From: Saccharopolyspora spinosa NRRL 18395
GTDB lineage: Bacteria > Actinomycetota > Actinomycetes > Mycobacteriales > Pseudonocardiaceae
Assembly: GCF_000194155.1 (NCBI RefSeq)
Contig: NZ_GL877879.1
Location: 137,205 to 201,204 of the forward strand
Direction of reading: 5' to 3'
DNA: 64,000 nt
Notes under the pieces: generated by a model
The model's database searches: none
Seen by the model: the letters and a program-made list of their open reading frames with translations, nothing else
What the model was told of the DNA's origin: nothing
Shown here: positions 1 through 7,977 of the stretch, one piece after another
How positions within the stretch are numbered: the stretch's first letter is position 1
Layout: every line of letters begins with the position of its first letter
Program-made: the position numbers and the translations under genes

Positions 1-258
1 ATTGCCGTCGTACGTTTCGATGACCAGGCGGAGAAGGTTCCGGTCCTCGCGAGACATCCGCCGCCGTTTTTCCGCCCCGATGGACGCCATCGCCTCCGCA
101 GCGGGCAGCACGTTTCGGCGCTCCAGGTGGCCTGCCACCATGTTTGTCTGCTCCTCGTCGAGGGCTGACCCCATGTGGAAGAGCACCTGATCGAGGGCGT
201 CTGCGAAATCCTGTTGTGGGGTGGCCGATAGGGCTGCGTCCCGGTCCGTGACGGACAT
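1..258 (-). CDS. Hypothetical protein, C-terminus cut by window edge
   Basis: An open frame runs off the left edge; 86 residues are visible. The ATG at 258 has a strong Shine-Dalgarno (AGGGAGG, five bases upstream), which fixes the start. The visible part is soluble, acidic in its first half and basic near RRRMSREDR, with no signal peptide or membrane segment. I do not recognise a family. It diverges from the LuxR-type regulator at 636, so the two may share the 377-bp control region. Start is secure, function unknown. Confidence 0.6.
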   Translation of the reverse strand, partial: MSVTDRDAALSATPQQDFADALDQVLFHMGSALDEEQTNMVAGHLERRNVLPAAEAMASIGAEKRRRMSREDRNLLRLVIETYDGN

Positions 259-635
259 CTCATCCTCCCTTTGAGCGGTCCGAGCAAAAGTAAGAAAGCG
301 CGAGGCTGATCTTTTCTGCCGCAGGGGATACGGACCGCCTTTGGCTGGCAATTGACGCGATCCCAGGCGTCCGGTGGGAGTGTTTTATCCCGATCCTGTA
401 GCGCAACGTTAGCGCCCCGCTGGGGTACCGGCCAGCACGTTGCCCTCGCGTCCCTGCGAGGTTGCACGTATCCGCACGTGGTGGACTGGTTCGGTAAGCA
501 CATGTGCGGATGTGAGATGGCGTGATTTCCGCCGGACTTCACCCGCGGCTAGCTGATCTTGAGAAGACGTAGAGACCTTGTGGAGTCGGCTCCGGCAGGT
601 TGTTCGGTGCAGAGAGAGAAACCACGGGAGGTGCG
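259..635. other. Intergenic region with imperfect inverted repeat
   Basis: No credible gene. At 470-480 and 501-511 lie the arms ATCCGCACGTG and CATGTGCGGAT, a 10/11 inverted repeat with a 20-base spacer. It sits between two divergent starts and could be a regulator site, possibly for the LuxR-type protein at 636; this is inference. Confidence 0.35.
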
Positions 636-1256
636 ATGGAACGAGTACGCGTGGCTGTGCTTGCCTCTGATGCCATTACGCATGCCGGGCTTGCAAGCTG
701 CCTCAACTCTCGCGCCGAGGTGTTGGTGGTGCCGAATCGAAACCTGGTCGAGGTGGACGTCGTCGTCGTGGCAGCCGAGCGGCTGACTGACGGGGTGGCC
801 GCCTTGCGCGCCTTGGGGGCTGACCTGGAGCGCAGTGCAGTCCTGGTGATTGACCAGTTGGATCCGGCTGGCTTGCTCGCGGCGGTGGAATGTGGTGTGG
901 CGGCGGTGATACCACGCAGTGCGGCCACCGACGACCATTTGATAAGAGTCATCCAGGTCGCCGCGACCGGAGGTGGCGTGCTGCCTTCGGAACTGGTCGG
1001 AGAGCTGCTCCGCGAGATCGCTCGTCTGCAGCGGGAGGTCCTGGCACCGCGCGGTATCAGCGCTTCCGGGTTGACACCTCGCGAGCTCGATGTCGTCCGC
1101 TTGCTGGCCGAGGGCTTGGATACTGCTGATATCGCTGAGAAGCTGGCCTACTCGGAGCGCACCGTGAAGAACGTCATCTACGGAATGACCAACAGGCTCA
1201 AGTTGCGCAACCGGCCACATGCCGTCGCCTACGCAATGCGTGCAGGCGTGATCTGA
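636..1256 (+). CDS. NarL/LuxR-family regulator with degenerate receiver
   Basis: 206 aa. The C-terminal third (about residues 145-206) is a clear LuxR/GerE helix-turn-helix: LTPRELDVVRLLAEG followed by ADIAEKLAYSERTVKNVIY. The N-terminal 120 residues have the size and alternating hydrophobic pattern of a receiver domain, but the usual phospho-acceptor Asp after strand 3 is not seen; the strand reads VDVVVVAAERL. It is therefore probably a phosphorylation-independent or orphan regulator. The ATG at 636 is preceded by GGGAG; an upstream in-frame ATG at 600 lacks a good site. No sensor kinase is adjacent. DNA binding is secure, targets unknown. Confidence 0.85.
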   Translation: MERVRVAVLASDAITHAGLASCLNSRAEVLVVPNRNLVEVDVVVVAAERLTDGVAALRALGADLERSAVLVIDQLDPAGLLAAVECGVAAVIPRSAATDDHLIRVIQVAATGGGVLPSELVGELLREIARLQREVLAPRGISASGLTPRELDVVRLLAEGLDTADIAEKLAYSERTVKNVIYGMTNRLKLRNRPHAVAYAMRAGVI

Positions 1257-1698
1257 CACGCGTCAACAGTCTGGTTCCCGTTCGGACGCCGCAGCAGGGC
1301 TGCGAATGGGTGAGAATTACTGACAGCCGCCCCGCGGATGTTGGAGGGTCTGTTCGCGTCGCCGAACGAGGAAGCTCGCTCGGCGACGCGTTCTTCCCGA
1401 AGCTCGACGACTCGGCAGCGTTAGCCTGGACAAGCAAACCACAGGCGCGCTGGTAAGGGCGTAGAGCAAAAAATGAAGAGATTATGGCAGCAAGTGAGCA
1501 TGTTTCACAAGTCTCTTTGGAGGGGGTTGGCGCCGTGGCCCACGTGACTCCTCGCGTCCATCCGATGGCACATGGCAACGGCCGGATGTACCAATGGGCA
1601 GACTTGGCTTCCCGATGTGGACACGCTTTTCGGGCACCCGGTGAACTCATGATCAGTTTGCGACATGGTGGCTCGCGACTGACAGATGAGGAAGTGCG
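1257..1698 (+). other. Intergenic region upstream of sugar ABC operon
   Basis: 442 bp with no confident gene. A 72-codon frame at 1484-1702 ends in an ATGA overlap with the ABC gene start, but its composition is poor, so I treat it as possible at best (about 0.2). The promoter of the downstream operon should lie here; I could not assign boxes. Confidence 0.3.
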
Positions 1699-2976
1699 AT
1701 GACGATGAGACGTTCGTCCTGGTCAGCGCTCGCGATGAGCGCGGCCTTGGTGGTGGGATTGGCAGGATGCGGGGGAGCCGGCGGATCCGACAGCGGGAAG
1801 ATTGAGATCAAGGTCGCGACCTTCGGCGAGTTCGGCTACGAACCGCTGTTCGCGGAGTACGAGGCGCAGCACCCCAACATCGACCTAGTGCCCCAAGTCT
1901 CCGACTTCGAGGCTCACCACAAGGGGCTTGCCACCCATCTCGCAGGCGGGAGCGGCGTCGCCGACGTCGTCGCGATCGAAGAGCAGTACATGCCGCAGTT
2001 CCTGCAGTCGAAGGACAAGTTCGTCAACCTTGCCGACCTCGGGGCCAAGGAGTTGCAGGGCCAGTGGGCCCCTTGGAAGTGGCAGCAGGGGGTCAGCAAG
2101 GACGGCAGCTTCGTCCTCGGTCTCGGGACGGACATGGGTGGTCTCGCACTCTGCTACCGCCGCGACATGTTCGAGAAGGCCGGCCTGCCCACCGACCGCG
2201 ATGAGGTGGCCAAGCTGTGGCCCACCTGGGAAGATTTCGGCCGTGTTGCCGATCGGTTCAGCGCCGCGGTACCTGATGCGAAGTTCGCCGATTCCGCCGG
2301 CAGCATTTACACCGCGATCCTCAACCAGTCCGAGGAGAACTTCTTCTCCAAGACGGACGATTCGTTCATCGCCGACCGGAATCCGAACCTGCGCCGCGCC
2401 TTCGACATCGCCGGGAGCATCGGGGCGAAGGGGCAGACCGCCAAGGTGACCACCTACACCCAGGCGTGGAACGTCGCGGTCAAGCAGGGTTCGTTCGCCG
2501 TCATGAACTGCCCGGCCTGGATGCTGGAACAGATCAAGGATGCGGGCGGCAACGCGAACACGGGCAAATGGGACGTCACGACGGTCCCCGGCAACAGCGG
2601 CAACCAGGGCGGCTCCTACCTTGCTGTGCCCAAGCAGAGCACACACCAGAAGGAAGCCTACGACGTCGCGAAGTGGCTGACCGCTCCCGAGCAGCAGAAG
2701 AAGATCTTCTTGCAGAGCGGAATCCTGCCCAGCGCGCCAGCCGCCTACCAGGCCCCCGAGGTGGTCAGCAAGACCGATCCCTACTTCAACAACGCGCCGG
2801 TGGGCAAGATCTACGCGGCCGCCGGGGACAGCCTGCGACCGAACTACCGCGGTCCCAAGGACAGCCTCGTGCGCCCGAAGTTCGGTCTGGCGCTTGGTCG
2901 CGTCGAAGACCGGAAACAAACCCTCGATGAGGCATGGGCAGAAGCGGTCCAGCAGGCACGCGAAGCAATCAAGTAG
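1699..2976 (+). CDS. Sugar ABC transporter substrate-binding lipoprotein
   Basis: 425 aa extracellular solute-binding protein of the carbohydrate uptake type (MalE/family 1). A lipoprotein signal is visible: MTMRRSS, a hydrophobic core and lipobox LAGC with Cys at residue 24, followed by a Gly/Ser linker. Mature features typical of the family include KVATFGEFG near the N-terminus and the ALCYRRDMFEKAGLP hinge segment. It would sit on the outer face of the membrane and hand a sugar to the two permeases that follow directly (6-bp gap). No ATP-binding gene is linked, as is common for actinobacterial sugar systems that share an MsiK ATPase. The GH1 gene at the operon end suggests a beta-glucoside as substrate. 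Confidence 0.93.
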   Translation: MTMRRSSWSALAMSAALVVGLAGCGGAGGSDSGKIEIKVATFGEFGYEPLFAEYEAQHPNIDLVPQVSDFEAHHKGLATHLAGGSGVADVVAIEEQYMPQFLQSKDKFVNLADLGAKELQGQWAPWKWQQGVSKDGSFVLGLGTDMGGLALCYRRDMFEKAGLPTDRDEVAKLWPTWEDFGRVADRFSAAVPDAKFADSAGSIYTAILNQSEENFFSKTDDSFIADRNPNLRRAFDIAGSIGAKGQTAKVTTYTQAWNVAVKQGSFAVMNCPAWMLEQIKDAGGNANTGKWDVTTVPGNSGNQGGSYLAVPKQSTHQKEAYDVAKWLTAPEQQKKIFLQSGILPSAPAAYQAPEVVSKTDPYFNNAPVGKIYAAAGDSLRPNYRGPKDSLVRPKFGLALGRVEDRKQTLDEAWAEAVQQAREAIK

Positions 2977-2982
2977 GGTCCG

Positions 2983-3936
2983 ATGGCAGCGCGCCCGTCG
3001 GCCTTGCCGTCAACTGTTTCGGGCTCACGCTCGAGCCAACTGCTCGCCAGGATCGACGGTCGAGTTACTCCGTACCTCTTCATCGCGCCCTTCTTCGTGT
3101 TGTTCGCGGTGTTCGGCCTTTTCCCACTGCTGTACACCGCGTGGGTCTCGCTGCATGACTGGAACCTGATCGACGGCGATCAGGGTTTCGTCGGGTTGGC
3201 GAACTACTCTGCGTTGTTCGCCGACCCCGACTTCTACAACGCCCTGTTCAACACCGCGAGCATCTTCCTGGTTTCCACCGTTCCGCAGTTGTTCGCCGCT
3301 CTCGGCATTGCGGCCTTGCTCAACCGGCCACTGCGGGCGGGAACCGCATGGCGGGCTGGCGTCCTGTTGCCGAACGTTGTTTCCGTGGTAGCCGTGGCGT
3401 TGGTCTTCGGTCAGTTGTTCGGGCGTGATTTCGGCGTGGCCAACTGGGTCCTCGGGATGTTCGGCGTGGAACCCGTGGAATGGGAGGGGCAGCGCTGGTC
3501 GTCCCACCTGGCCATCGCGGTCATGGTGATGTGGCGTTGGACCGGCTATAACTCCCTGCTTTACCTGGCGGCTATGCGCAACGTCCCGAGTGAGCTCTAC
3601 GAAGCCGCAGCGCTGGACGGAGCATCGAGGTGGCGGTCATTCTGGTCGATCACCGTCCCCGGAATCCGACCGACCATCATTTTCACCGTGGTGGTGTCGA
3701 CGATTGGCGGCCTGCAGCTGTTCGCGGAGCCGCAGCTGTTCGACTCGTCGGGAACCGCGGGTGTCGGTGGCAACGACCGCCAGTTCCAGACGCTGACCAT
3801 GTACCTGTACGAGAAGGGGTTCGGCCTGTTCGACGCCGGGTACGCGGCTGCGATCGCGTGGGTGCTGTTCGTTATTTGCCTGCTGGCCGCCTTGGCGAAC
3901 TTCGTGCTGGCCCGTCGAATTCGGGGAGGCGGTTGA
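2983..3936 (+). CDS. Sugar ABC transporter permease, MalF type
   Basis: 317 aa inner-membrane permease. The first transmembrane helix starts around residue 28 (TPYLFIAPFFVLFAVFG), and the EAA loop that contacts the ATPase is visible late in the protein: EAAALDGASRWRSFW followed by ITVPGIRP. About six helices are predicted by eye. It lies six bases after the binding protein and three bases before the second permease, so the operon is translated as a unit. Family assignment is secure; substrate is inferred from the linked beta-glucosidase. Confidence 0.93.
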   Translation: MAARPSALPSTVSGSRSSQLLARIDGRVTPYLFIAPFFVLFAVFGLFPLLYTAWVSLHDWNLIDGDQGFVGLANYSALFADPDFYNALFNTASIFLVSTVPQLFAALGIAALLNRPLRAGTAWRAGVLLPNVVSVVAVALVFGQLFGRDFGVANWVLGMFGVEPVEWEGQRWSSHLAIAVMVMWRWTGYNSLLYLAAMRNVPSELYEAAALDGASRWRSFWSITVPGIRPTIIFTVVVSTIGGLQLFAEPQLFDSSGTAGVGGNDRQFQTLTMYLYEKGFGLFDAGYAAAIAWVLFVICLLAALANFVLARRIRGGG

Positions 3937-3939
3937 GTC

Positions 3940-4821
3940 ATGCGCGCGAGTGTCATTGGCCGGCCGCCGCAGGTTCGCGGATCTGCGCGCGCGCGGCGGC
4001 TGGACCGCCGGCCCGGCGTTCTGGTCTACGGTTTTCTCTTCGCAGTGGTCGCGACGTCGGTTTTCCCGCTGTACTGGTCCTTCGTGGTGGCTTCGAGTGA
4101 CGGATCGGCGATCGGTGAGGCGAGTCCTCCGCTGATCCCAGGCGGCTACTTCCTGGACAACGTCCGACGTGTTTTCGACACCGTGGATTTCTGGTTGGCG
4201 ATCCAGAACTCGTTGATCGTGTCGGGCACGGTCATGGTGTCGACCGTCGTGCTGTCGAGCTTCGCCGGATTCGCTTTCGCTCGCCTGCGCTTCCCAGGAA
4301 GGAACACCCTGTTCCTGGTCGTGCTCGGTACGGTGATGGTGCCCGCCCAGCTCGGCGTGGTCCCCTTGTACATGGTGGTCGGAAACTTCGGATGGTACGG
4401 CCGCTTGGAAGCGGTGATCGTGCCGGGACTGATCAACGCGTTCAGCGTTTTCTGGATGCGCCAAGCGTGCGAGGAAGCGGTGCACGTCGAGCTGGTCGAT
4501 GCGGCACGGGTCGACGGCTGTTCGATGTGGGGAACGTTCTGGCACGTCGCGGTCCCGGCGATCCGCCCCCAAGCGGCGGTGCTGGGCATGGTGACGTTCA
4601 TGGCGGCGTGGAACGATTTCTTCTGGCCGCTGATCGTGCTGGACCCGAACGAGAGCCCCACCGTTCAGGTCGCCCTGTCGAGGCTGGCGAGCGGGTACTT
4701 CCTGGATTACTCGTTGATGCTGACCGGTACGACACTCGGCGTTTTGCCCGTTATCATCGTATTTATCTTGCTGGCACGTCAGATCGTGAACGGAATTACG
4801 CGAGCTTCAGTCAACGGATGA
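3940..4821 (+). CDS. Sugar ABC transporter permease, MalG type
   Basis: 293 aa second permease of the importer. It opens with a basic leader, then a helix (VLVYGFLFAVVATSVFPLYW) and the MalG-type extracytoplasmic region. The EAA-like coupling loop is DAARVDGCSMWGTFW followed by HVAVPAIRP, and a further helix contains AWNDFFWPLIVL, a hallmark of this subfamily. The stop at 4819-4821 is a few bases before the beta-glucosidase start, which implies coupled translation. Heterodimer with the preceding permease is expected. Confidence 0.93.
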   Translation: MRASVIGRPPQVRGSARARRLDRRPGVLVYGFLFAVVATSVFPLYWSFVVASSDGSAIGEASPPLIPGGYFLDNVRRVFDTVDFWLAIQNSLIVSGTVMVSTVVLSSFAGFAFARLRFPGRNTLFLVVLGTVMVPAQLGVVPLYMVVGNFGWYGRLEAVIVPGLINAFSVFWMRQACEEAVHVELVDAARVDGCSMWGTFWHVAVPAIRPQAAVLGMVTFMAAWNDFFWPLIVLDPNESPTVQVALSRLASGYFLDYSLMLTGTTLGVLPVIIVFILLARQIVNGITRASVNG

Positions 4822-4828
4822 GGTGGTT

Positions 4829-6241
4829 ATGATCAACGGGCAGGAACTTGCATTCCCACCGGGCTTTGCCTGGGGGGTTGCCACGGCCTCGTACCAGATC
4901 GAAGGTGGTGCGAAGGAAGATGGTCGTGGAGCGTCCATCTGGGACACGTTCACCGCCCGGGAGGGCACAGTCATCAACGGTGACACGGGTGAGACGGCCT
5001 GCGATCACTTTCACCGCTACCCCGAAGACGTCGCACTGATCGCGGAACTCGGGTTCCCGAAGTACCGCTTCTCAGTGTCCTGGCCCCGAGTCATGCCGGA
5101 CGGCAAGACGTTGCAACCATCGGGAATCGCGTTCTACGACCGGCTTGTCGACGAGCTGCTCAGCCAGGGCATTGATCCGATGGTCACGCTCTACCACTGG
5201 GATCTGCCACAGGCGCTTGAAGACACCGGGGGATGGCGCGTCCGCGACACCGCCGCACGGTTCGCCGATTACGCGGCGACGGTGTACAGCGCTCTTGGCG
5301 ATCGAGTTCAGGACTGGACGACGCTCAACGAGCCGTTCTGCTCGGCCTTTCTCGGCTACGGCAACGGGGTGCATGCGCCAGGAGTTACCGAACCCGGCAC
5401 GGCACTGGTCGCGGCGCACCATCTCCTGTTGGCCCACGGGTTGGGAATGGACGTATTGCGGACAGCCGCAAGCCCTGAGCAGCGATTTTCCATCGTGCTG
5501 AACTTCTCGCCGGTACTGGTCGATGTGGACGACGAGGCGCACCGCGAGGCGGCGCGCAAATTCGACGGTATGCATAACAGGATGTTCCTCGATCCGGTGC
5601 TGGGCCGCGGCTATCCCGAGGACGTGCTCGGCGATGTCGCTCACCTGCAGGCCCTGGAACCAGCGATCCAGGATGGCGACCTGAAGACGATTACCGCCCC
5701 GATCGACTGGATTGGGGTGAACTATTACGCGCCGACCCGGGTGGCACCGTTGCCGGATCCAACCGAACCGAGCAACTGCGGCCTTCCAGGTCAGCGGGGC
5801 TTCAACGTGCTTCCGCCACGCGGCGCGCTCACCTCGTTCGGTTGGGAGCAGACACCAGAGTCGCTGACTGACCTGTTGCTGTGGCTGCACCGGCACTGCC
5901 CGGACGTTCCGCTCGTGGTGGCGGAGAACGGCGCTGCCTTCCCTGACGCGGTCGACTTCGACGGCCGGATCCGAGACGGCGAACGGATCCACTACTTCGC
6001 CGAGCACCTCCGCGCCGTCCACCGGGCGATCGAGCAAGGCGCGGACGTTCGCGGCTATCTCGCCTGGTCGTTGCTGGACAACTTCGAGTGGGCGATGGGG
6101 TATTCGCAGCGGTTCGGTCTGGTTCACGTCGACTTCGACACCCAGCAACGCACGATCAAAGACAGCGCCCGGTTCTTTTCGCGCGTCGTGGCCGCCAACG
6201 CGATCCCGGACGCCGCCTCGGTCGATCGAGTTGCGGACTGA
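4829..6241 (+). CDS. GH1 beta-glucosidase
   Basis: 470 aa, normal length for glycoside hydrolase family 1. The N-terminal signature FAWGVATASYQIEGG is present. The acid/base Glu is in TLNEP (E168) and the nucleophile Glu in VVAENG (E366; most family members have ITENG). The C-terminal substrate-site motif is WSLLDNFEWAMGYSQRFG. There is no signal peptide, so it is cytoplasmic and would cleave beta-glucosides or cellobiose brought in by the linked ABC importer. I chose the ATG at 4829 over the GTG at 4823 because the AGG element just upstream then has usable spacing. Last gene of the operon. Confidence 0.95.
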   Translation: MINGQELAFPPGFAWGVATASYQIEGGAKEDGRGASIWDTFTAREGTVINGDTGETACDHFHRYPEDVALIAELGFPKYRFSVSWPRVMPDGKTLQPSGIAFYDRLVDELLSQGIDPMVTLYHWDLPQALEDTGGWRVRDTAARFADYAATVYSALGDRVQDWTTLNEPFCSAFLGYGNGVHAPGVTEPGTALVAAHHLLLAHGLGMDVLRTAASPEQRFSIVLNFSPVLVDVDDEAHREAARKFDGMHNRMFLDPVLGRGYPEDVLGDVAHLQALEPAIQDGDLKTITAPIDWIGVNYYAPTRVAPLPDPTEPSNCGLPGQRGFNVLPPRGALTSFGWEQTPESLTDLLLWLHRHCPDVPLVVAENGAAFPDAVDFDGRIRDGERIHYFAEHLRAVHRAIEQGADVRGYLAWSLLDNFEWAMGYSQRFGLVHVDFDTQQRTIKDSARFFSRVVAANAIPDAASVDRVAD

Positions 6242-6403
6242 CATCGAGGTAGCGCACTTCCGCAGATGATTTTCCTTGTTCAGCGAAATCCCACTAATCT
6301 CGACCGCGGTCGGATGCCGGTGATGCGGAGCGTGTAGTCCGTACGCGCGCCCTGGGAAGTCTGCGGCTGCCGTTTGCACAGGTCATCGGCGGGCACCGGA
6401 GAG

Positions 6404-6559
6404 TCAGTCATGGCCATCCCGCTGGGCGCTCATCCCGTCGCATCGGTCCTCATGCGGCGCCAGCACGGCTAGGTCGGCGTACTCCGAGCCACAGAGGTAG
6501 CAGCTATGCGCCAGCCGGATACGCCACTGCTCAGCGGTTTCGCCTGCCCGCTTCTGCAT
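6404..6559 (-). CDS. Small zinc-finger-like protein, paralogue of element gene at 25495
   Basis: 51 aa. The sequence closely resembles the small protein encoded at 25495-25662 inside the integrative element: both share KPHMQ, GET, RLAHSCY and a CxxC...HEDxC array (CYLCGSEYADLAVLAPHEDRC). The Cys/His spacing suggests one zinc finger. The N-terminal codons that match the paralogue lie upstream without a clear start, so I begin at the internal ATG. The upstream partner gene is broken, so this copy may be dead. Part of a decayed patch in reverse orientation to the element. Confidence 0.45.
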   Translation of the reverse strand: MQKRAGETAEQWRIRLAHSCYLCGSEYADLAVLAPHEDRCDGMSAQRDGHD

Positions 6560-6632
6560 GTGCGGCTTGACGGCACCCTGGCTGATCCCCTGCGCTCCTC
6601 CCGAGTCCGGACGGGGCCGGTGGTGGACGCCT

Positions 6633-6808
6633 TCACCGGCCGGCCCCGCCGAGGTACCGCCGCGCGCCGCGTTCGGGATTGAGGGGGCTGCGTCGCGTCG
6701 GGCGGTTAGTCGCGCACGGCTTGCTCCACTGCCACCACAGGTAGAGGCCGCCTCCGTACATCGCGGCCCACAGGAAACGGCGGCTAGCAGGAGCAACGGT
6801 TGCGACAT
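6633..6808 (-). pseudogene. Frameshifted small membrane protein, paralogue of element gene at 25277
   Basis: Starting at the ATG at 6808 the sequence reads MSQPLLLLAAV and then must shift frame to continue LWAAMYGGGLYLWW. The element gene at 25277 has MSQWLLILAAVLLWAAMYG in one frame, and aligning the two DNA strands by eye shows one base missing here near 6775. The upstream leader (GCAACCCCT and the CTATGCGCATAG palindrome) is also shared. This is a frameshifted remnant of the same two-gene cassette. Confidence 0.6.
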
Positions 6809-6856
6809 GCCCATAGCGTCGACGCATGATCACTGTGGGTAAGGGGTTGCGGCATG

Positions 6857-6884
6857 CGGCTGCCCTATGCGCATAGGGCAGCCG
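6857..6884. repeat. 28-bp perfect palindrome
   Basis: CGGCTGCCCTATGC followed by its exact reverse complement. The 12-bp core CTATGCGCATAG recurs at 25208-25219, at the matching position before the paralogous cassette of the integrative element. It could be a regulator site or a terminator hairpin for the deaminase-like fragment upstream. Confidence 0.6.
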
Positions 6885-6923
6885 GGGCTAGCGGGCCTGC
6901 TTCAGGTCTGGTGGTTGAAGCTT

Positions 6924-7064
6924 CTATCGGATCCGTAGGTGTGCGTTGGCGGCCATTGCCGCGTCGGCAAGCTCGGGCAGTTCGATGACGGTCACGCCTG
7001 CGGACTCAAGCAGTTCCACGCCGACGCAGTCGTGCACGAAACCGCGAACAACGATGCGCGCGCC
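6924..7064 (-). pseudogene. C-terminal fragment of a CMP/dCMP deaminase-like protein
   Basis: About 46 residues read GFVHDCVGVELLESAGVTV followed by IELPELADAAMAANAHLR, which matches my recollection of the C-terminal end of actinobacterial CMP/dCMP-type deaminases. The zinc-binding HAE and PCxxC motifs are absent because everything upstream is missing or unrelated. It lies next to the decayed cassette at 6404-6808, so it probably belonged to the same lost element. Family call is moderate. Confidence 0.45.
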
Positions 7065-7085
7065 AGCGCGTGAAGGACCGATCAC

Positions 7086-7208
7086 ATGCCGAACGTGCTG
7101 GACGTGATGCCGCAAATCGGGGCCATCTCGGCGATCATCGCCTACAACCTGATCGTCACGTGGAAGCGCTACCGCCCCCAACATGCGGGCGCGGGCGAAG
7201 TGCGCTGA
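7086..7208 (+). CDS. Possible 40-aa membrane peptide
   Basis: An ATG at 7086 has an AAGGA element eight bases upstream. The peptide contains one hydrophobic stretch (IGAISAIIAYNLIV) followed by WKRYRP, as in tiny single-helix proteins of integrative elements. No recognised family, and it lies in a decayed patch, so it may be meaningless. Confidence 0.3.
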   Translation: MPNVLDVMPQIGAISAIIAYNLIVTWKRYRPQHAGAGEVR

Positions 7209-7280
7209 CGGTCTGGCACCTCAACGCCGACGTGGAAGCCGAGCAGCGACAACGCGAACAAGGCAGCCGCCACCGCCTAG

Positions 7281-7316
7281 CGGTCGCCACCGCTTACGCG
7301 GTCGCCACCGCTTACG
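7281..7316. repeat. Two exact tandem copies of an 18-bp unit
   Basis: CGGTCGCCACCGCTTACG occurs twice back to back; a partial third copy (GCCACCGCCTAG) precedes it. Simple duplication in a non-coding patch. Confidence 0.85.
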
Positions 7317-7441
7317 CGAACTGACGGGACCACCGGACAGTCCAGTTCCACCACTGGACCTCCAACGCCGTGTCCTCCGGGTCACCTGCGCGAGCGTTGC
7401 TCAAAGCCCGTGATCACCTGGATGAACGTTTGCGCAGCTCT

Positions 7442-7487
7442 ACGACCGTGAGCACTTTTTGTGCTCACGACCGTGGGCACTTTTTGT
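7442..7487. repeat. 21-bp direct repeat with T5-loop hairpin
   Basis: Two copies of a 21-mer (ACGACCGTGRGCACTTTTTG plus T, 20/21 identical) are separated by four bases. The first copy forms a 9-bp stem CGTGAGCAC / GTGCTCACG around a TTTTT loop (7447-7469). It may be a terminator-type element; no intact gene points into it. Confidence 0.7.
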
Positions 7488-7614
7488 TGCTACAGAGCCT
7501 GTTTGGGAAGTGATCGTCCGGGTTGCGGTAGTGCGGGCTTGTGCCTTTGAAGCGGCGAAGCCGCTTAAAGCGGTTCCCGTAGCTTGCACTGCCGTGGGTT
7601 CTCAGACGGCGCGG
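7488..7614 (-). repeat. Dispersed intergenic repeat, family A
   Basis: Read on the minus strand it shows GAGAACCCACGGCAGTGC, then AAGCGGCTTCGCCGCTT, then GGACGATCACTTCC and AAACAGGCTCT. The same blocks in the same order occur near 40330-40520, and parts near 36180, 42835 and 46265. It is non-coding and gene-free; function unknown. Confidence 0.65.
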
Positions 7615-7616
7615 GG

Positions 7617-7718
7617 GAGTGGCCTGGCTGTGCCTCACCAACCGCTGCGAAGCGAACGGTCCGTTCACCTCGATAGACGACACAAATGGTCCGTTCGCTT
7701 CACCCCAGTACCTTCCAA
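7617..7718 (+). repeat. Dispersed 102-bp repeat, family B
   Basis: This block aligns without gaps to 52920-53021 at roughly 80% identity by hand count. Shared pieces include GAAGCGAACGG, GGTCCGTTCGCT and CCTTCCAA. It contains GAACGGTCCGTTC-type inverted repeats. Both copies lie between genes and carry no credible protein. Confidence 0.75.
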
Positions 7719-7840
7719 CAGCCTCTATACCGACCAAAAGTACTCACGGACCCTGGCCAGGAGAACCGCAGCCATTGCCCTGGACCGCCCCGGAACCCGG
7801 CTCGATGCCCATGCCCCTGACCTCGCGGCGTCGAGCCGAG

Positions 7841-7883
7841 CGGCCGGTCGGTGCGCTTCCCCTCCCTGCGCACCGACCGGCCG
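7841..7883. repeat. Strong hairpin, family C
   Basis: CGGCCGGTCGGTGCGC and its exact reverse complement (16-bp arms) flank an 11-base loop. A homologous hairpin with similar flanks occurs at 58741-58779. There is no T-run, so a simple terminator is uncertain; it may be a mobile repeat or structured RNA. Confidence 0.7.
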
Positions 7884-7906
7884 CACCCCGCTCCACGTCA
7901 TCGGGT

Positions 7907-7954
7907 CCGCAGTTTCAATTGAAACCGGAGGTCCAATTTCAATTGAAATTGCGG
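7907..7954 (-). terminator. Long hairpin after the XRE-cupin gene
   Basis: An 18-bp stem with one mismatch: CCGCAGTTTCAATTGAAA at 7907 pairs with TTTCAATTGAAATTGCGG ending at 7954. Each arm is itself palindromic (TTTCAATTGAAA). It sits 23 bases past the stop of the regulator at 7978 and is the likely transcript end. A comparable AT-rich palindrome follows the gene at 46522. Confidence 0.65.
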
Positions 7955-7977
7955 GGTGGACGCGGTGAAGGTGCCCT

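Noticed and set aside
2..190. Plus-strand 62-codon frame at the left edge
   Set aside because: Antisense to the minus-strand gene with a clear ribosome site at 258.
1885..2919. 344-codon open frame opposite the sugar-binding protein
   Set aside because: It mirrors the codon bias of the real gene, has no start site and no protein-like motifs.
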